Source: QZKY01 sp963666295 (GTDB lineage: Bacteria > Pseudomonadota > Gammaproteobacteria > Burkholderiales > Burkholderiaceae_D). Taken from it: a DNA stretch of 64,000 bases. This document shows, piece by piece, positions 25,501 to 33,783 of this stretch. Each line of letters starts with the position of its first letter. Positions within the stretch are counted from its first letter, which is position 1. The notes beneath the pieces were generated by a model, which did not search any database, was not told the DNA's origin, and worked only from the letters and a program-made list of their open reading frames with translations. Location of the stretch: NCBI GenBank assembly GCA_963666295.1, contig OY762707.1:1674001-1738000 (forward strand). Direction: 5' to 3'. Position numbers and translations under genes: made by a program.

Positions 25501-27183
25501 ATGACGCAACACCAACCCCAGGACTGGCAAGAGCAGTACGGCCCTCGCGAAGAGATGCACTATGACGTCGTCGTCGTCGGTGGCGGTGCGTCTGGGTTGG
25601 CGACCGCCATACGTCTAAAGCAGCTTGCCGCTGAAAAAGGTCAGGATATAGCCATTTGTGTGCTGGAGAAGGGGGGCGAGCTAGGCGCGCATATTCTGTC
25701 AGGCGCGATTATCGATCCAAGCGCACTGGAAGAGCTGTTTCCGGATTGGCGCGCAAGGGGGGCACCGCTAAATACGCAGGTAACTGAGGACCGGGTGCAA
25801 ATGTTGACGGAAACCAAGGCGCGTCAGACGCCGAACTGGCTGGTGCCGGACTGCTTTCTGAATAAGGGAAATTACCTGATTTCGCTTGGGAGCCTGGTGC
25901 GCTGGCTGGGTGAGCAGGCAGAGGTGCTGGGGGTAGACGTTTTTCCTGGCTTTGCAGCAACTGAATTGCTGTATTGCGAAAATGGCACAGTGACTGGTGT
26001 GGCAACGGGCAATATGGGTGTGGACCGCAATGGCCAGCCCATGCCGTCTTTTGAGCAGGGAGTGGCGCTGTTTGCGAACTATACTGTTCTGGCAGAGGGA
26101 ACGCGTGGGCAGCTCGGACGTGAAGTGATTGCGCGTTATGGCCTTGATCAAGGGCGTGATCCGCAAGCCTATAGCCTTGGCGTCAAGGAAATCTGGGAAA
26201 TTGACCCGGCCAAACATCAGCCAGGCTTGGTCGTGCATACGGCTGGCTGGCCGCTGGATAGTAAAACGTATGGCGGCTCCTTCATCTACCACATGGAAAA
26301 TAATCAAGTCGTCATTGGCTATGTGGTTGGCCTCGCTTACGAAAACCCGTATCTCTCGCCGTTTGAAGAATTTCAGCGTTTCAAAACGCATCCGTCTGTG
26401 CGACCCCATATCGAAGGCGGCAAGCGCATTGCTTATGGTGCGCGTGCTTTGACGGCGGGCGGTTTGCAGGCATTGCCGGAATTGGCTTTCCCGGGTGGCG
26501 TGCTGGTTGGTTGTGAGGCTGGTTTTATGAATGGCAGTCGCTTAAAGGGCATACACGGTGCCATCAAGTCAGGAATGCTGGCAGCTGAAGCCTTGTTTGA
26601 TGCTTTAACTGATGGTCGCGGCAATGATGTGTTGTCTGCTTATCCAGAAATGTTCCGAAAATCGTGGTTATATGACGAGTTGCATTGCAGTCGCAACTTC
26701 AAGCCATGCATGGCCAATGGGTTATTCCTGGGTTCCCTGATGTTTGGTATTGACCAGCTTGTATTTGCTGGGCGAGCGCCGTGGACATTGCACCGGATGC
26801 GTGCAGATCACGATTATCTGCGCCCTGCCTTGGAGTGCAAGCCTATTGCTTACGACAAGCCGGATGGCAGGCTGACGTTTGATCTGATGTCTTCGGTTCA
26901 ACTCTCAAACGTTCATCACGAAGAGAATCAGCCTGGTCATTTGACGCTCAAGGATGAGCGCGTGCCGGTGGCGATCAATCTGAACGAGTATGCCGGGCCG
27001 GAGGCGCGCTATTGCCCGGCTGGCGTTTATGAATTCGTGAAATCGGAAGACGGTTCAGATCGCCTGCAAATCAATGCATCCAATTGCATTCACTGCAAGA
27101 CTTGCGACATCAAAGACCCAAGCCAGAATATTGTCTGGATTGCGCCAGAAGGGGGCGGTGGCCCGAATTACTCGGGCATGTAA
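25501..27183 (+). CDS. etfD: Electron transfer flavoprotein-ubiquinone oxidoreductase
   Basis: 560 residues. Passes electrons from ETF (fatty acid and amino acid oxidation) to ubiquinone at the inner membrane. N-terminal FAD site VVVVGGGASGLATAIRLKQ; LEKGGELGAHILSGAI; C-terminal 4Fe-4S segment with cysteines in ARYCPAG and NCIHCKTCDIK, ending in the conserved GGGGPNYSGM. The ATG at 25501 (AGGAAA upstream) is chosen over the frame opening at 25441 because it gives the normal N-terminus. Convergent with gph, only 3 bases apart. Confidence 0.95.
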   Translation: MTQHQPQDWQEQYGPREEMHYDVVVVGGGASGLATAIRLKQLAAEKGQDIAICVLEKGGELGAHILSGAIIDPSALEELFPDWRARGAPLNTQVTEDRVQMLTETKARQTPNWLVPDCFLNKGNYLISLGSLVRWLGEQAEVLGVDVFPGFAATELLYCENGTVTGVATGNMGVDRNGQPMPSFEQGVALFANYTVLAEGTRGQLGREVIARYGLDQGRDPQAYSLGVKEIWEIDPAKHQPGLVVHTAGWPLDSKTYGGSFIYHMENNQVVIGYVVGLAYENPYLSPFEEFQRFKTHPSVRPHIEGGKRIAYGARALTAGGLQALPELAFPGGVLVGCEAGFMNGSRLKGIHGAIKSGMLAAEALFDALTDGRGNDVLSAYPEMFRKSWLYDELHCSRNFKPCMANGLFLGSLMFGIDQLVFAGRAPWTLHRMRADHDYLRPALECKPIAYDKPDGRLTFDLMSSVQLSNVHHEENQPGHLTLKDERVPVAINLNEYAGPEARYCPAGVYEFVKSEDGSDRLQINASNCIHCKTCDIKDPSQNIVWIAPEGGGGPNYSGM

Positions 27184-27186
27184 AGC

Positions 27187-27870
27187 TTATGCTTGCATTA
27201 TCTGGTTGACGACTTCCAGCAATGCTGAAGGCGATGCGCAAATCAGATCAGCGCCCCAGTCTGGCGTCAAGGTGCTGTCGCAATACCCCCAATCTGCAAC
27301 GATGGTAGGCATGCCAGCAGATTGGCCGGCCTGTATATCACGCAAATCATCCCCGACGTACCAGCAGGAATCCGGATCCAAAGAAAGGCGTCGTGCCGCC
27401 TCAAACAGGGGTTCAGGGTGTGGTTTCGAAAAAGGAGTTGTGTCGCCCGAAATGATGCAGTCTGCGTTCAGCAAGCCGATTTCCGCAACAAAGGGATCGG
27501 TAAAGCGCGCATATTTGTTGGTGACGATGCCCCAGCCGAGCCGGTGTTTGCGCAAGCCGCGCAGCAGCGCATCCACACCTTCGAACAGGCTGCTGTTATC
27601 TGCCAGCATCGTCTGGTAATTTTCATGAAACTCCGAATGTAGTTCCAGATAGCCTTCGTCTTCTGGGGCGAGGCCGAAAGCAGCGCCAATCAGCCCGCGC
27701 GCGCCAGCAGAAGCGGCGGCGCGCAGATTCTCATAGGGCGCAGGATCCAGCCCGCGTTTTTTGCGCAACAGGTTGGCTGCGGCTGCCAGATCGGGGGCAG
27801 AATCGGCTAGTGTGCCGTCCAGGTCAAAGAGAATGGCTTTCGGGCGGGGCAGTGTTATGGAGAACGTCAT
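27187..27870 (-). CDS. gph: Phosphoglycolate phosphatase (HAD family)
   Basis: 227-residue HAD phosphatase that removes phosphate from 2-phosphoglycolate. Motif I LFDLDGTLADSAPDL, motif II region GIVTNKYA and motif III/IV CWYVGDDLRDIQAGQSAGM are intact. It follows ubiG with a 25-base gap on the same strand, a conserved pairing (ubiG-gph) in proteobacteria. Confidence 0.92.
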   Translation of the reverse strand: MTFSITLPRPKAILFDLDGTLADSAPDLAAAANLLRKKRGLDPAPYENLRAAASAGARGLIGAAFGLAPEDEGYLELHSEFHENYQTMLADNSSLFEGVDALLRGLRKHRLGWGIVTNKYARFTDPFVAEIGLLNADCIISGDTTPFSKPHPEPLFEAARRLSLDPDSCWYVGDDLRDIQAGQSAGMPTIVADWGYCDSTLTPDWGADLICASPSALLEVVNQIMQA

Positions 27871-27895
27871 AATGGTTGGATCGTTGGAGTTGGTT

Positions 27896-28591
27896 TCAGC
27901 GTGGTTTTGTGCAGGCCATCAGGTAGTTAACACTGACATCATCGCACAGTGCGTAGTGGTTGGTAAGCGGGTTATAGCGCAAGCCTTTCAACGCATGAAC
28001 TTCCAACCCTGCATCGCGAACGAATTGCGAAAGTTCGGCGGGCATAATGAATTTGCTGTAATCATGCGTTCCCTTGGGTAGCATGCGCAATAGATATTCT
28101 GCGCCGACGATGGCGCATAAAAAGGATTTTGGATTTCTGTTCAGGGTTGAAAAAAACACCCAGCCGCCCGGCTTGGCCAGTTCGGCACAAGCGCGTACGG
28201 TTAAGGCGGGTTCTGGTACATGTTCCAGCATTTCCATGCAGGTCACGACGTCATATTTGCGCTGGTCCTTTTTGGCAAGCTCTTCTGCAGACTGCTTTTC
28301 GTAGCGCACGGAAACGCCCGATTCCAGGCTGTGAAGCTGTGCGATTTTGATGACTTTCTCGGAAAGGTCGATTCCGGTGACTTGTGCGCCTGTTTTGGCC
28401 ATCCCTTCAGCGAGAATCCCGCCGCCACATCCGACGTCCAGCACAACTTTGTTGTCGAGTGCCGTATGTTCGGTTATCCAGCCCAGGCGAAGCGGGTTGA
28501 TTTGGTGCAAGGGGCGAAATTCTGCATCGGGATCCCACCAGCGGTGAGCCAATGCGCTGAATTTTTCCAGCTCGTTTGGGTCGGCATTCAT
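27896..28591 (-). CDS. ubiG: Bifunctional 2-polyprenyl-6-hydroxyphenol / 3-demethylubiquinol O-methyltransferase
   Basis: 231 residues. Carries out both O-methylations of ubiquinone biosynthesis at the membrane. Seen are the N-terminal EKFSALAHRWWDPDAEFRPL motif typical of UbiG and the SAM site VLDVGCGGGILAEGMA. The IS element lies immediately upstream (79 bases from its end to the start), so the native promoter or ompA-ubiG linkage may have been altered. Confidence 0.95.
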   Translation of the reverse strand: MNADPNELEKFSALAHRWWDPDAEFRPLHQINPLRLGWITEHTALDNKVVLDVGCGGGILAEGMAKTGAQVTGIDLSEKVIKIAQLHSLESGVSVRYEKQSAEELAKKDQRKYDVVTCMEMLEHVPEPALTVRACAELAKPGGWVFFSTLNRNPKSFLCAIVGAEYLLRMLPKGTHDYSKFIMPAELSQFVRDAGLEVHALKGLRYNPLTNHYALCDDVSVNYLMACTKPR

Positions 28592-28669
28592 TGGTTTGCG
28601 TCAGCGAAAGCGGTGTTTGTTTTCAAATGGAAAGCCAGATTATACGATGCTGTTCTGCGCAATAAAATC

Positions 28670-28681
28670 TATGGTCACCCC
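28670..28681 (+). repeat. Terminal inverted repeat, right (downstream) end of the IS
   Basis: ATGGTCACCCCC, an exact inverted copy of the sequence at 29990-30001. Confidence 0.85.
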
Positions 28682-28689
28682 CGTTTTTG

Positions 28690-28920
28690 CAAGCAGATTT
28701 TGAAGACGGTGTTGGCTTGCTTAAATCTATCCGGCGTCTTGGTGGAGATATTTCTCCGCGCCACGATGAGAGTCGCGCCTGTCGGTCCTAAAAAACCCTC
28801 GGCTTCAAGAGCCATTTTTATTTTCAGGTTAACCGTCAGGCCGGTATGCCGTTTACGTCATCCAATTTCAGCTTCGCAAAACCAGGTGGGTCACTTTATC
28901 CCAATTAGTTCAAATAATTC
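28690..28920 (-). ncRNA. Candidate bridge/seeker guide RNA of the IS element
   Basis: Non-coding stretch directly downstream of the transposase stop, on the transposase strand. Read on the - strand it contains TCTCAT (28771-28766), then a perfect GGAGA-AATA-TCTCC hairpin, then AAGACG...CGTCTT enclosing ATAGATTT (28730-28723). TCTCAT equals the + strand across the upstream element/host junction (30001-30006); ATAGATTT equals the - strand across the other junction (28671-28664). A GTGACC (28894-28889) also matches the terminal repeats and could be donor-recognising. IS1111 elements are known to carry guide RNA here; the boundaries and guides are my inference. Confidence 0.5.
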
Positions 28921-28925
28921 AGTCT

Positions 28926-29939
28926 TCAGGCAGACATCACCCTGAACTGGCTACCTTGTGCTGCAATCGCCCAAGCTATTCGGGCAAACTTGTTAGCCAG
29001 CGCGCAGGCGACGACATTCGAATGTCGCCGTAGCAACATATTGCGAACCCAGTCCGCAAGACGACCAGACTGCTTAGCTAGTCGCTGCATATAGGCTCTG
29101 GCACACTGCACCAGCAAGCGCCGGAGGTTCTTGTCGCCTCGCTTGCTGATACCCAGCAGGTGCGCCCTCCCTCCCGTACTGTACTGTCTGGGCACCAGGC
29201 CGACTGATGCTGCAAAGTCGCGTCCGCAACCATATTGCTTGCCATCGCCAATTTCCGAGGTCAATACGCTGGCCGTGATGGGGACAACGCCCGGAATCGT
29301 CATCATGCGTTGACCAAGGTCGTCTTCCGCCAGTTGGCGGAACAAGTCTTTCTCTATCTCTGAAATCTGTTCGTCCAGATATTTGTAATGGGCATGCAGC
29401 CGTTCAAGCAGCAATACCAGCCGTGCTGGCAAACGATGTTCTGCCAGCACGGAAGGCAGGCGCTTGAGAACTGCTCTGCCAATTGGCAGACTGATGCCAA
29501 ACTCCAGCAAGAACCCGTGAATCTGGTTGCTGGTCTTGACGCGGTCACGCACAAGCGATTCGCGCACACGGTGCAACGCTGATAAGCACTGCTGTGCCTC
29601 GCTCTTGGGTGTTACAAACCGCATTGATGGGCGCGATGCCGCTTCGCAGATGGCTTCTGCGTCAATGAAATCGTTTTTGTTGCTCTTGACGAAAGGGCGC
29701 ACGAACTGTGGCGAGATGAGTTTGACCTCATGCCCAAACGTCATCAGGTGTCGCGCCAAATAGTGGGATCCTGCGCAGGCTTCCATGACAACTCTGCAAG
29801 GAGTGCATACCGCCAAAAACTCGATCATCTGCTTACGATTCATCTTCTTGCGCAGCAATACCTTGCCGTGCCGATCTTGGCCGTGAAGATGGAAAGAGTG
29901 CTTACCGAGATCAATCCCTATCAGTTTGATGTCTTGCAT
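28926..29939 (-). CDS. IS110-family transposase
   Basis: 337 residues. N-terminal DEDD/RuvC-like domain with GIDLGKHSFHLHG (Asp10), KNDFIDAEAICEA and the C-terminal Transposase_20 domain with MMTIPGVVPITASVL and FAASVGLVPRQYSTGG, which carries the conserved serine used in strand transfer. Both domains appear intact, so the element may be active. GGAGG lies 5 bases before the ATG at 29939. Confidence 0.93.
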   Translation of the reverse strand: MQDIKLIGIDLGKHSFHLHGQDRHGKVLLRKKMNRKQMIEFLAVCTPCRVVMEACAGSHYLARHLMTFGHEVKLISPQFVRPFVKSNKNDFIDAEAICEAASRPSMRFVTPKSEAQQCLSALHRVRESLVRDRVKTSNQIHGFLLEFGISLPIGRAVLKRLPSVLAEHRLPARLVLLLERLHAHYKYLDEQISEIEKDLFRQLAEDDLGQRMMTIPGVVPITASVLTSEIGDGKQYGCGRDFAASVGLVPRQYSTGGRAHLLGISKRGDKNLRRLLVQCARAYMQRLAKQSGRLADWVRNMLLRRHSNVVACALANKFARIAWAIAAQGSQFRVMSA

Positions 29940-29989
29940 GATGGCCTCCAAAATGAAAACACCCTACCAGCGTTACCCGCTCGTAGGGT

Positions 29990-30001
29990 GGGGGTGACCA
30001 T
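29990..30001 (+). repeat. Terminal inverted repeat, left (upstream) end of the IS
   Basis: GGGGGTGACCAT, an exact inverted copy of 28670-28681. Confidence 0.85.
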
Positions 30002-30007
30002 CTCATT

Positions 30008-30031
30008 AAACCCCGCCGAGGCGGGGTTTTT
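30008..30031. terminator. Terminator of ompA, abutting the IS end
   Basis: Stem AAACCCCGCC / GGCGGGGTTT with a 2-nt loop, lying 26 bases beyond the ompA stop and only 7 bases outside the IS repeat. Confidence 0.85.
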
Positions 30032-30056
30032 GCATGGCTTGAATCAAGCCTGTTTT

Positions 30057-30686
30057 TTAGCGCTTGCCAACCACCTCGATTTCAACGCGGCGATTCTTGG
30101 CGCGACCTTCGCGGGTTTTGTTAGAGGCAACCGGCTGCAACTCGCCCTTGCCCTCGGTGTAAATCTGTTTTGGATCAACCCCTTTGGAAACCATGTAAGC
30201 CTTGACCGCTTCCGCACGGCGAATCGACAGCGCCTGATTGTATTCCTCAGTACCAGTCCAGTCAGTGTGGCCCGTCGCGATGATAACTTCAATATCTACG
30301 CCTTCCATATGCTTTACGAGTTTGTCCAGCGCTTCTTGACCTTCTGGTTTGACGATTGATTTGTCAAAATCAAAGAAAGCGTCAGCTGAATAGGTCACTT
30401 TCTCCGAAGATACAACCGGTACTGGTGCAGGAACGGGTGCCGGAACGGGTGCAGCTGCCATGGGGGCGGCGGCTTCTACGCCGTCACAACCGACAACGAC
30501 GGCGTCAGCCGGTGTCCAGTAACCTGTGCGCCAGCAAAGTCCTGTGCCACTTGTCGTGACCAAGCCTCGGCCATCTTGCAGGTAAGCGCTATATGGCTTG
30601 GCTGCCATGATGTCTGCTGCACTTGCAGAAGCAGAGATGGAAGCAACTACGGCGGCAGCAATAGCAAGTTTCGTTAATTTCTTCAT
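30057..30686 (-). CDS. ompA: OmpA-family outer membrane protein
   Basis: 209 residues: a cleavable signal peptide (about 1-23, ending SASASA), a short region with two cysteines (GLCWRTGYW and VVGCDGVE), a proline/alanine-rich hinge (PVPAPVPAPVPVV), and a C-terminal OmpA peptidoglycan-binding domain (ATGHTDWTGTEEYNQALSIR, later AKNRRVEIEV). It lacks a full eight-strand barrel, as in many Burkholderiales OmpA proteins. GAGGAG before the ATG at 30686. Likely abundant; a 9-bp inverted repeat lies upstream. Confidence 0.9.
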   Translation of the reverse strand: MKKLTKLAIAAAVVASISASASAADIMAAKPYSAYLQDGRGLVTTSGTGLCWRTGYWTPADAVVVGCDGVEAAAPMAAAPVPAPVPAPVPVVSSEKVTYSADAFFDFDKSIVKPEGQEALDKLVKHMEGVDIEVIIATGHTDWTGTEEYNQALSIRRAEAVKAYMVSKGVDPKQIYTEGKGELQPVASNKTREGRAKNRRVEIEVVGKR

Positions 30687-31174
30687 TTTTTTCTCCTCAG
30701 TTGGAAAGTCCGCAGAGTTGTTCTGCATAACAAAAGTGCTGCATTAAACAATAAAAACCGTTGTTTAATAATACCGAATAAAAAAATGGATGCCCATGCT
30801 TTTAGTCGATATTTTGATATACACATAAGATCGGTTTGAATTTAATCAAATGTACTGCTGAACTTTTGTTGTTTTTGTAGCATTTGTGCAGCCGCATAAG
30901 TTTGAGAGAACGGCAAGTTATAAAGCTTTGCCGATGTTTTCTTGCAGTTAACGAAATAGCAGGCGATCAAATAAGCGGGCCTTTGCTGGATGCGCACGCC
31001 TTCAGATCGAAATGCCCAGATATTTCAAGACATTCCAAGTGCTTTGCGGTGGTTGAAAAGGCGCAGCTAGGGGGTTGCGCATGGTAAAATGAGGGTTTGC
31101 AATTTAGCATCCACCTCATTCTTTTTCTGAATGTGCAGCCCGTTTATTGATGTCTTTTAACAAGTGTTCCCATA
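30687..31174. other. Divergent intergenic region ompA / gyrA
   Basis: About 490 bases without a supported gene. It is AT-rich on the ompA side (30720-30890) and contains the inverted repeat at 30743-30769. It must hold the promoters for both divergent genes; a TAAAAT at about 31084-31089 is a possible -10 for gyrA. Confidence 0.5.
30743..30769. promoter_or_regulatory. Inverted repeat upstream of ompA
   Basis: Perfect 9-bp arms ATTAAACAA / TTGTTTAAT around a 9-nt spacer, 57 bases upstream of the ompA start. Possible operator or mRNA leader hairpin; function inferred. Confidence 0.4.
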
Positions 31175-33778
31175 ATGGATCAATTCGCCAAAGAAACCAT
31201 CCCGATTTCCCTTGAAGAAGAGATGCGCAAAAGCTATCTCGATTATGCAATGAGTGTAATCGTGGGGCGTGCGCTACCGGATGTGCGGGATGGTTTGAAG
31301 CCGGTGCATCGTCGCGTTTTGTTTGCGATGCACGAAATGAATAATGTGTGGAATCGACCTTACGTAAAGTGTGCGCGTGTCGTGGGCGAGACGATGGGTA
31401 AGTATCATCCGCACGGCGATCAGTCGATTTATGACACCCTGGTTCGAATGGCGCAGGATTTTTCGCTGCGCTATATGCTTGTCGATGGTCAGGGTAATTT
31501 CGGCTCGATAGATGGCGACAACGCAGCGGCCATGCGTTATACCGAATGTCGTCTGGACAAGATTGCGAGCGAGTTGCTGGCTGATATCGACAAGGAAACA
31601 GTCGACTTTGTCCCGAACTATGATGGCAAGGAGTTAGAGCCATCGGTGTTGCCCGCCAAGATACCTAATTTGCTGATCAATGGTTCGTCAGGTATCGCGG
31701 TTGGTATGGCAACCAATATTCCACCGCACAATATCACTGAGGTGATCAATGGCGCATTGCATTTGCTGCATCACCCGGACAGCAGTATTGATGAGTTGAT
31801 CGACATCATCCCTGCACCTGACTTCCCGACGGCAGGCATTATTTACGGCGTGGCTGGTGTGCGTGATGGTTACCGCACCGGACGTGGGCGCGTCATCATG
31901 CGTGCCAAGACGCACTTTGAGGAAATTGCACGCGACGGGCGTCAGGCTATCGTGATTGACGAGTTGCCGTATCAGGTCAACAAGAAAAACTTGCTGGAGC
32001 GCATTGCAGAGCATGTGCGCGACAAGAAACTGGACGGCATTAGCGATGTCCGTGATGAATCTGATAAAAGCGGCATGCGCGTGGTGATTGAGCTTCGGCG
32101 CAATGTCGTGCCGGAAGTGATTCTGAATAATCTGTACAAGCAGACGCAACTGCAAGACACCTTCGGCATGAATATGGTGGCGCTGGTGGATGGTCAACCA
32201 AGATTGCTGAACCTGAAGCAGATGCTGGAGTGCTTCCTGTCGCACCGACGTGAGGTTGTGACGCGCAGGACTGTGTATGATTTGCGTCGAGCCAGAGAGC
32301 GCGGTCATGTGCTGGAAGGCCTAGCCGTTGCACTGGCAAATATTGACGAATTTATTGCAATCATCAAGGCGGCGCCAACGCCACCGATCGCGCGTCAGGA
32401 ATTGATGGCGCGCTCCTGGGATTCGTCGCTGGTACGGGAAATGCTGGCGCGAACAGGGGCGGAAAACGCAGGTGGTATTGAAGCCTTCCGTCCAGAAAGC
32501 TTGCCGAGACACTATGGTATTCAAAAGGATGGCATGTACCGTCTTTCAGACGGGCAGGCACAGGAAATCCTGCAAATGCGCCTGCAGCGCCTGACTGGGC
32601 TGGAGCAAGATCGGATCGTCAACGAATATAAAGACGTGATGGCGCAGATTGCGGATTTACTCGATATTCTGGCGAAGCCAGAGCGCGTGGTCACGATTAT
32701 TGGCGATGAATTAACGCAGGCGGTCAATGAATATGGCGAGGGCAACAAGGATGCGCGCCGTTCTCAGATCGAGTTGAATGCGACCGATCTGGAAACCGAG
32801 GATCTGATTACGCCGCAAGACATGGTAGTCACGCTGTCGCATACCGGTTACATGAAATCACAATTGCTTTCGGAATACCGCGCGCAGCGCCGTGGCGGGC
32901 GCGGGCGGCAGGCTGCAACGACCAAGGATGACGATTGGATTGATCAATTGTTTGTCGCGAATACGCACGATTTCATTTTGTGCTTCTCCGATCGCGGGCG
33001 CGTTTACTGGCTCAAGGTGTGGGAAGTGCCGCAAGGATCACGCATAGCACGCGGACGTCCGGTGGTTAACATGTTCCCGTTGCAGGATGACGAGAAGATC
33101 ACGGTGATTCTGCCGGTTTCAGGCGAGAATCGCAGTTTCCCGGAAGATCGCTACATTTTCATGGCGACCAGTCTGGGAACGGTCAAGAAAACCCCGCTTT
33201 CCGACTTTAGCAACCCGCGCAAGACCGGCATTATTGCCGTTCAACTGGACGAGGGTGATTACCTGATCGGCGCGGCGCTCACAGATGGTCAAAACGATGT
33301 GATGTTGTTCTCTGATGCCGGCAAGGCGGTGCGCTTTGATGAAAATGACGTGCGCCCGATGGGTCGTACGGCGCGTGGTGTGCGCGGCATGAATCTGGAT
33401 GAAGGCCAACAGGTGATTTCATTGCTGGTTTCAGAAGATGAAAGCCAGTCGGTATTGACGGCAACCGAACATGGTTTTGGCAAGCGCACGCCGGTTGGTG
33501 AATACACGCGCCACGGGCGCGGCACCAAGGGCATGATTGCCATTCAGACCAGTGAGCGCAACGGCAAGGTGGTGGCTGCAACGCTGGTGGATCAGAATGA
33601 TGAAATCATGTTGATTACGACCGGTGGTGTCTTGATTCGTACGCGCGTTTCCGAGATTCGCGAAATGGGACGCGCTACGCAGGGCGTGACGTTGATAGCG
33701 GTGGAAAACGGCACGGCGCTAATTGGTATGGAGCGTATTCTTGAATCCGAAGAAGACGAGCCGGGAGAGGAAGCCTAG
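31175..33778 (+). CDS. gyrA: DNA gyrase subunit A
   Basis: 867 residues. The breakage-reunion subunit of gyrase. Numbering matches E. coli through the catalytic Tyr122 (AAMRYTE). The quinolone region reads HPHGDQSIYD, i.e. Gln83 in place of the usual Ser/Thr, with Asp87 kept. The GyrA box QRRGGRG is present at the start of the C-terminal DNA-wrapping domain. No strong Shine-Dalgarno is seen. It heads a run of genes continuing through serC, pheA, hisC, tyrA and aroA, the standard Burkholderiales order. Confidence 0.98.
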   Translation: MDQFAKETIPISLEEEMRKSYLDYAMSVIVGRALPDVRDGLKPVHRRVLFAMHEMNNVWNRPYVKCARVVGETMGKYHPHGDQSIYDTLVRMAQDFSLRYMLVDGQGNFGSIDGDNAAAMRYTECRLDKIASELLADIDKETVDFVPNYDGKELEPSVLPAKIPNLLINGSSGIAVGMATNIPPHNITEVINGALHLLHHPDSSIDELIDIIPAPDFPTAGIIYGVAGVRDGYRTGRGRVIMRAKTHFEEIARDGRQAIVIDELPYQVNKKNLLERIAEHVRDKKLDGISDVRDESDKSGMRVVIELRRNVVPEVILNNLYKQTQLQDTFGMNMVALVDGQPRLLNLKQMLECFLSHRREVVTRRTVYDLRRARERGHVLEGLAVALANIDEFIAIIKAAPTPPIARQELMARSWDSSLVREMLARTGAENAGGIEAFRPESLPRHYGIQKDGMYRLSDGQAQEILQMRLQRLTGLEQDRIVNEYKDVMAQIADLLDILAKPERVVTIIGDELTQAVNEYGEGNKDARRSQIELNATDLETEDLITPQDMVVTLSHTGYMKSQLLSEYRAQRRGGRGRQAATTKDDDWIDQLFVANTHDFILCFSDRGRVYWLKVWEVPQGSRIARGRPVVNMFPLQDDEKITVILPVSGENRSFPEDRYIFMATSLGTVKKTPLSDFSNPRKTGIIAVQLDEGDYLIGAALTDGQNDVMLFSDAGKAVRFDENDVRPMGRTARGVRGMNLDEGQQVISLLVSEDESQSVLTATEHGFGKRTPVGEYTRHGRGTKGMIAIQTSERNGKVVAATLVDQNDEIMLITTGGVLIRTRVSEIREMGRATQGVTLIAVENGTALIGMERILESEEDEPGEEA

Positions 33779-33783
33779 CACTC

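Larger units (their letters stand above)
28670..30001 (-). mobile_element. IS110-family element, IS1111-like group
   Basis: About 1.33 kb bounded by 12-bp inverted repeats ATGGTCACCCCC (28670-28681) and its reverse complement (29990-30001). It contains one transposase gene on the - strand, a short upstream end (51 nt) and a long non-coding downstream end (about 245 nt), the layout of the IS1111 group. It is inserted between ubiG and the ompA terminator without breaking either gene. No target duplication is evident, as expected for IS110 elements. The exact ends may lie a few bases outside the repeats. Confidence 0.85.

Noticed and set aside
30884..31087. 67-codon open frame in the ompA-gyrA spacer
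   Set aside because: No ribosome binding site, sits where promoters are expected, and shows no recognisable product.
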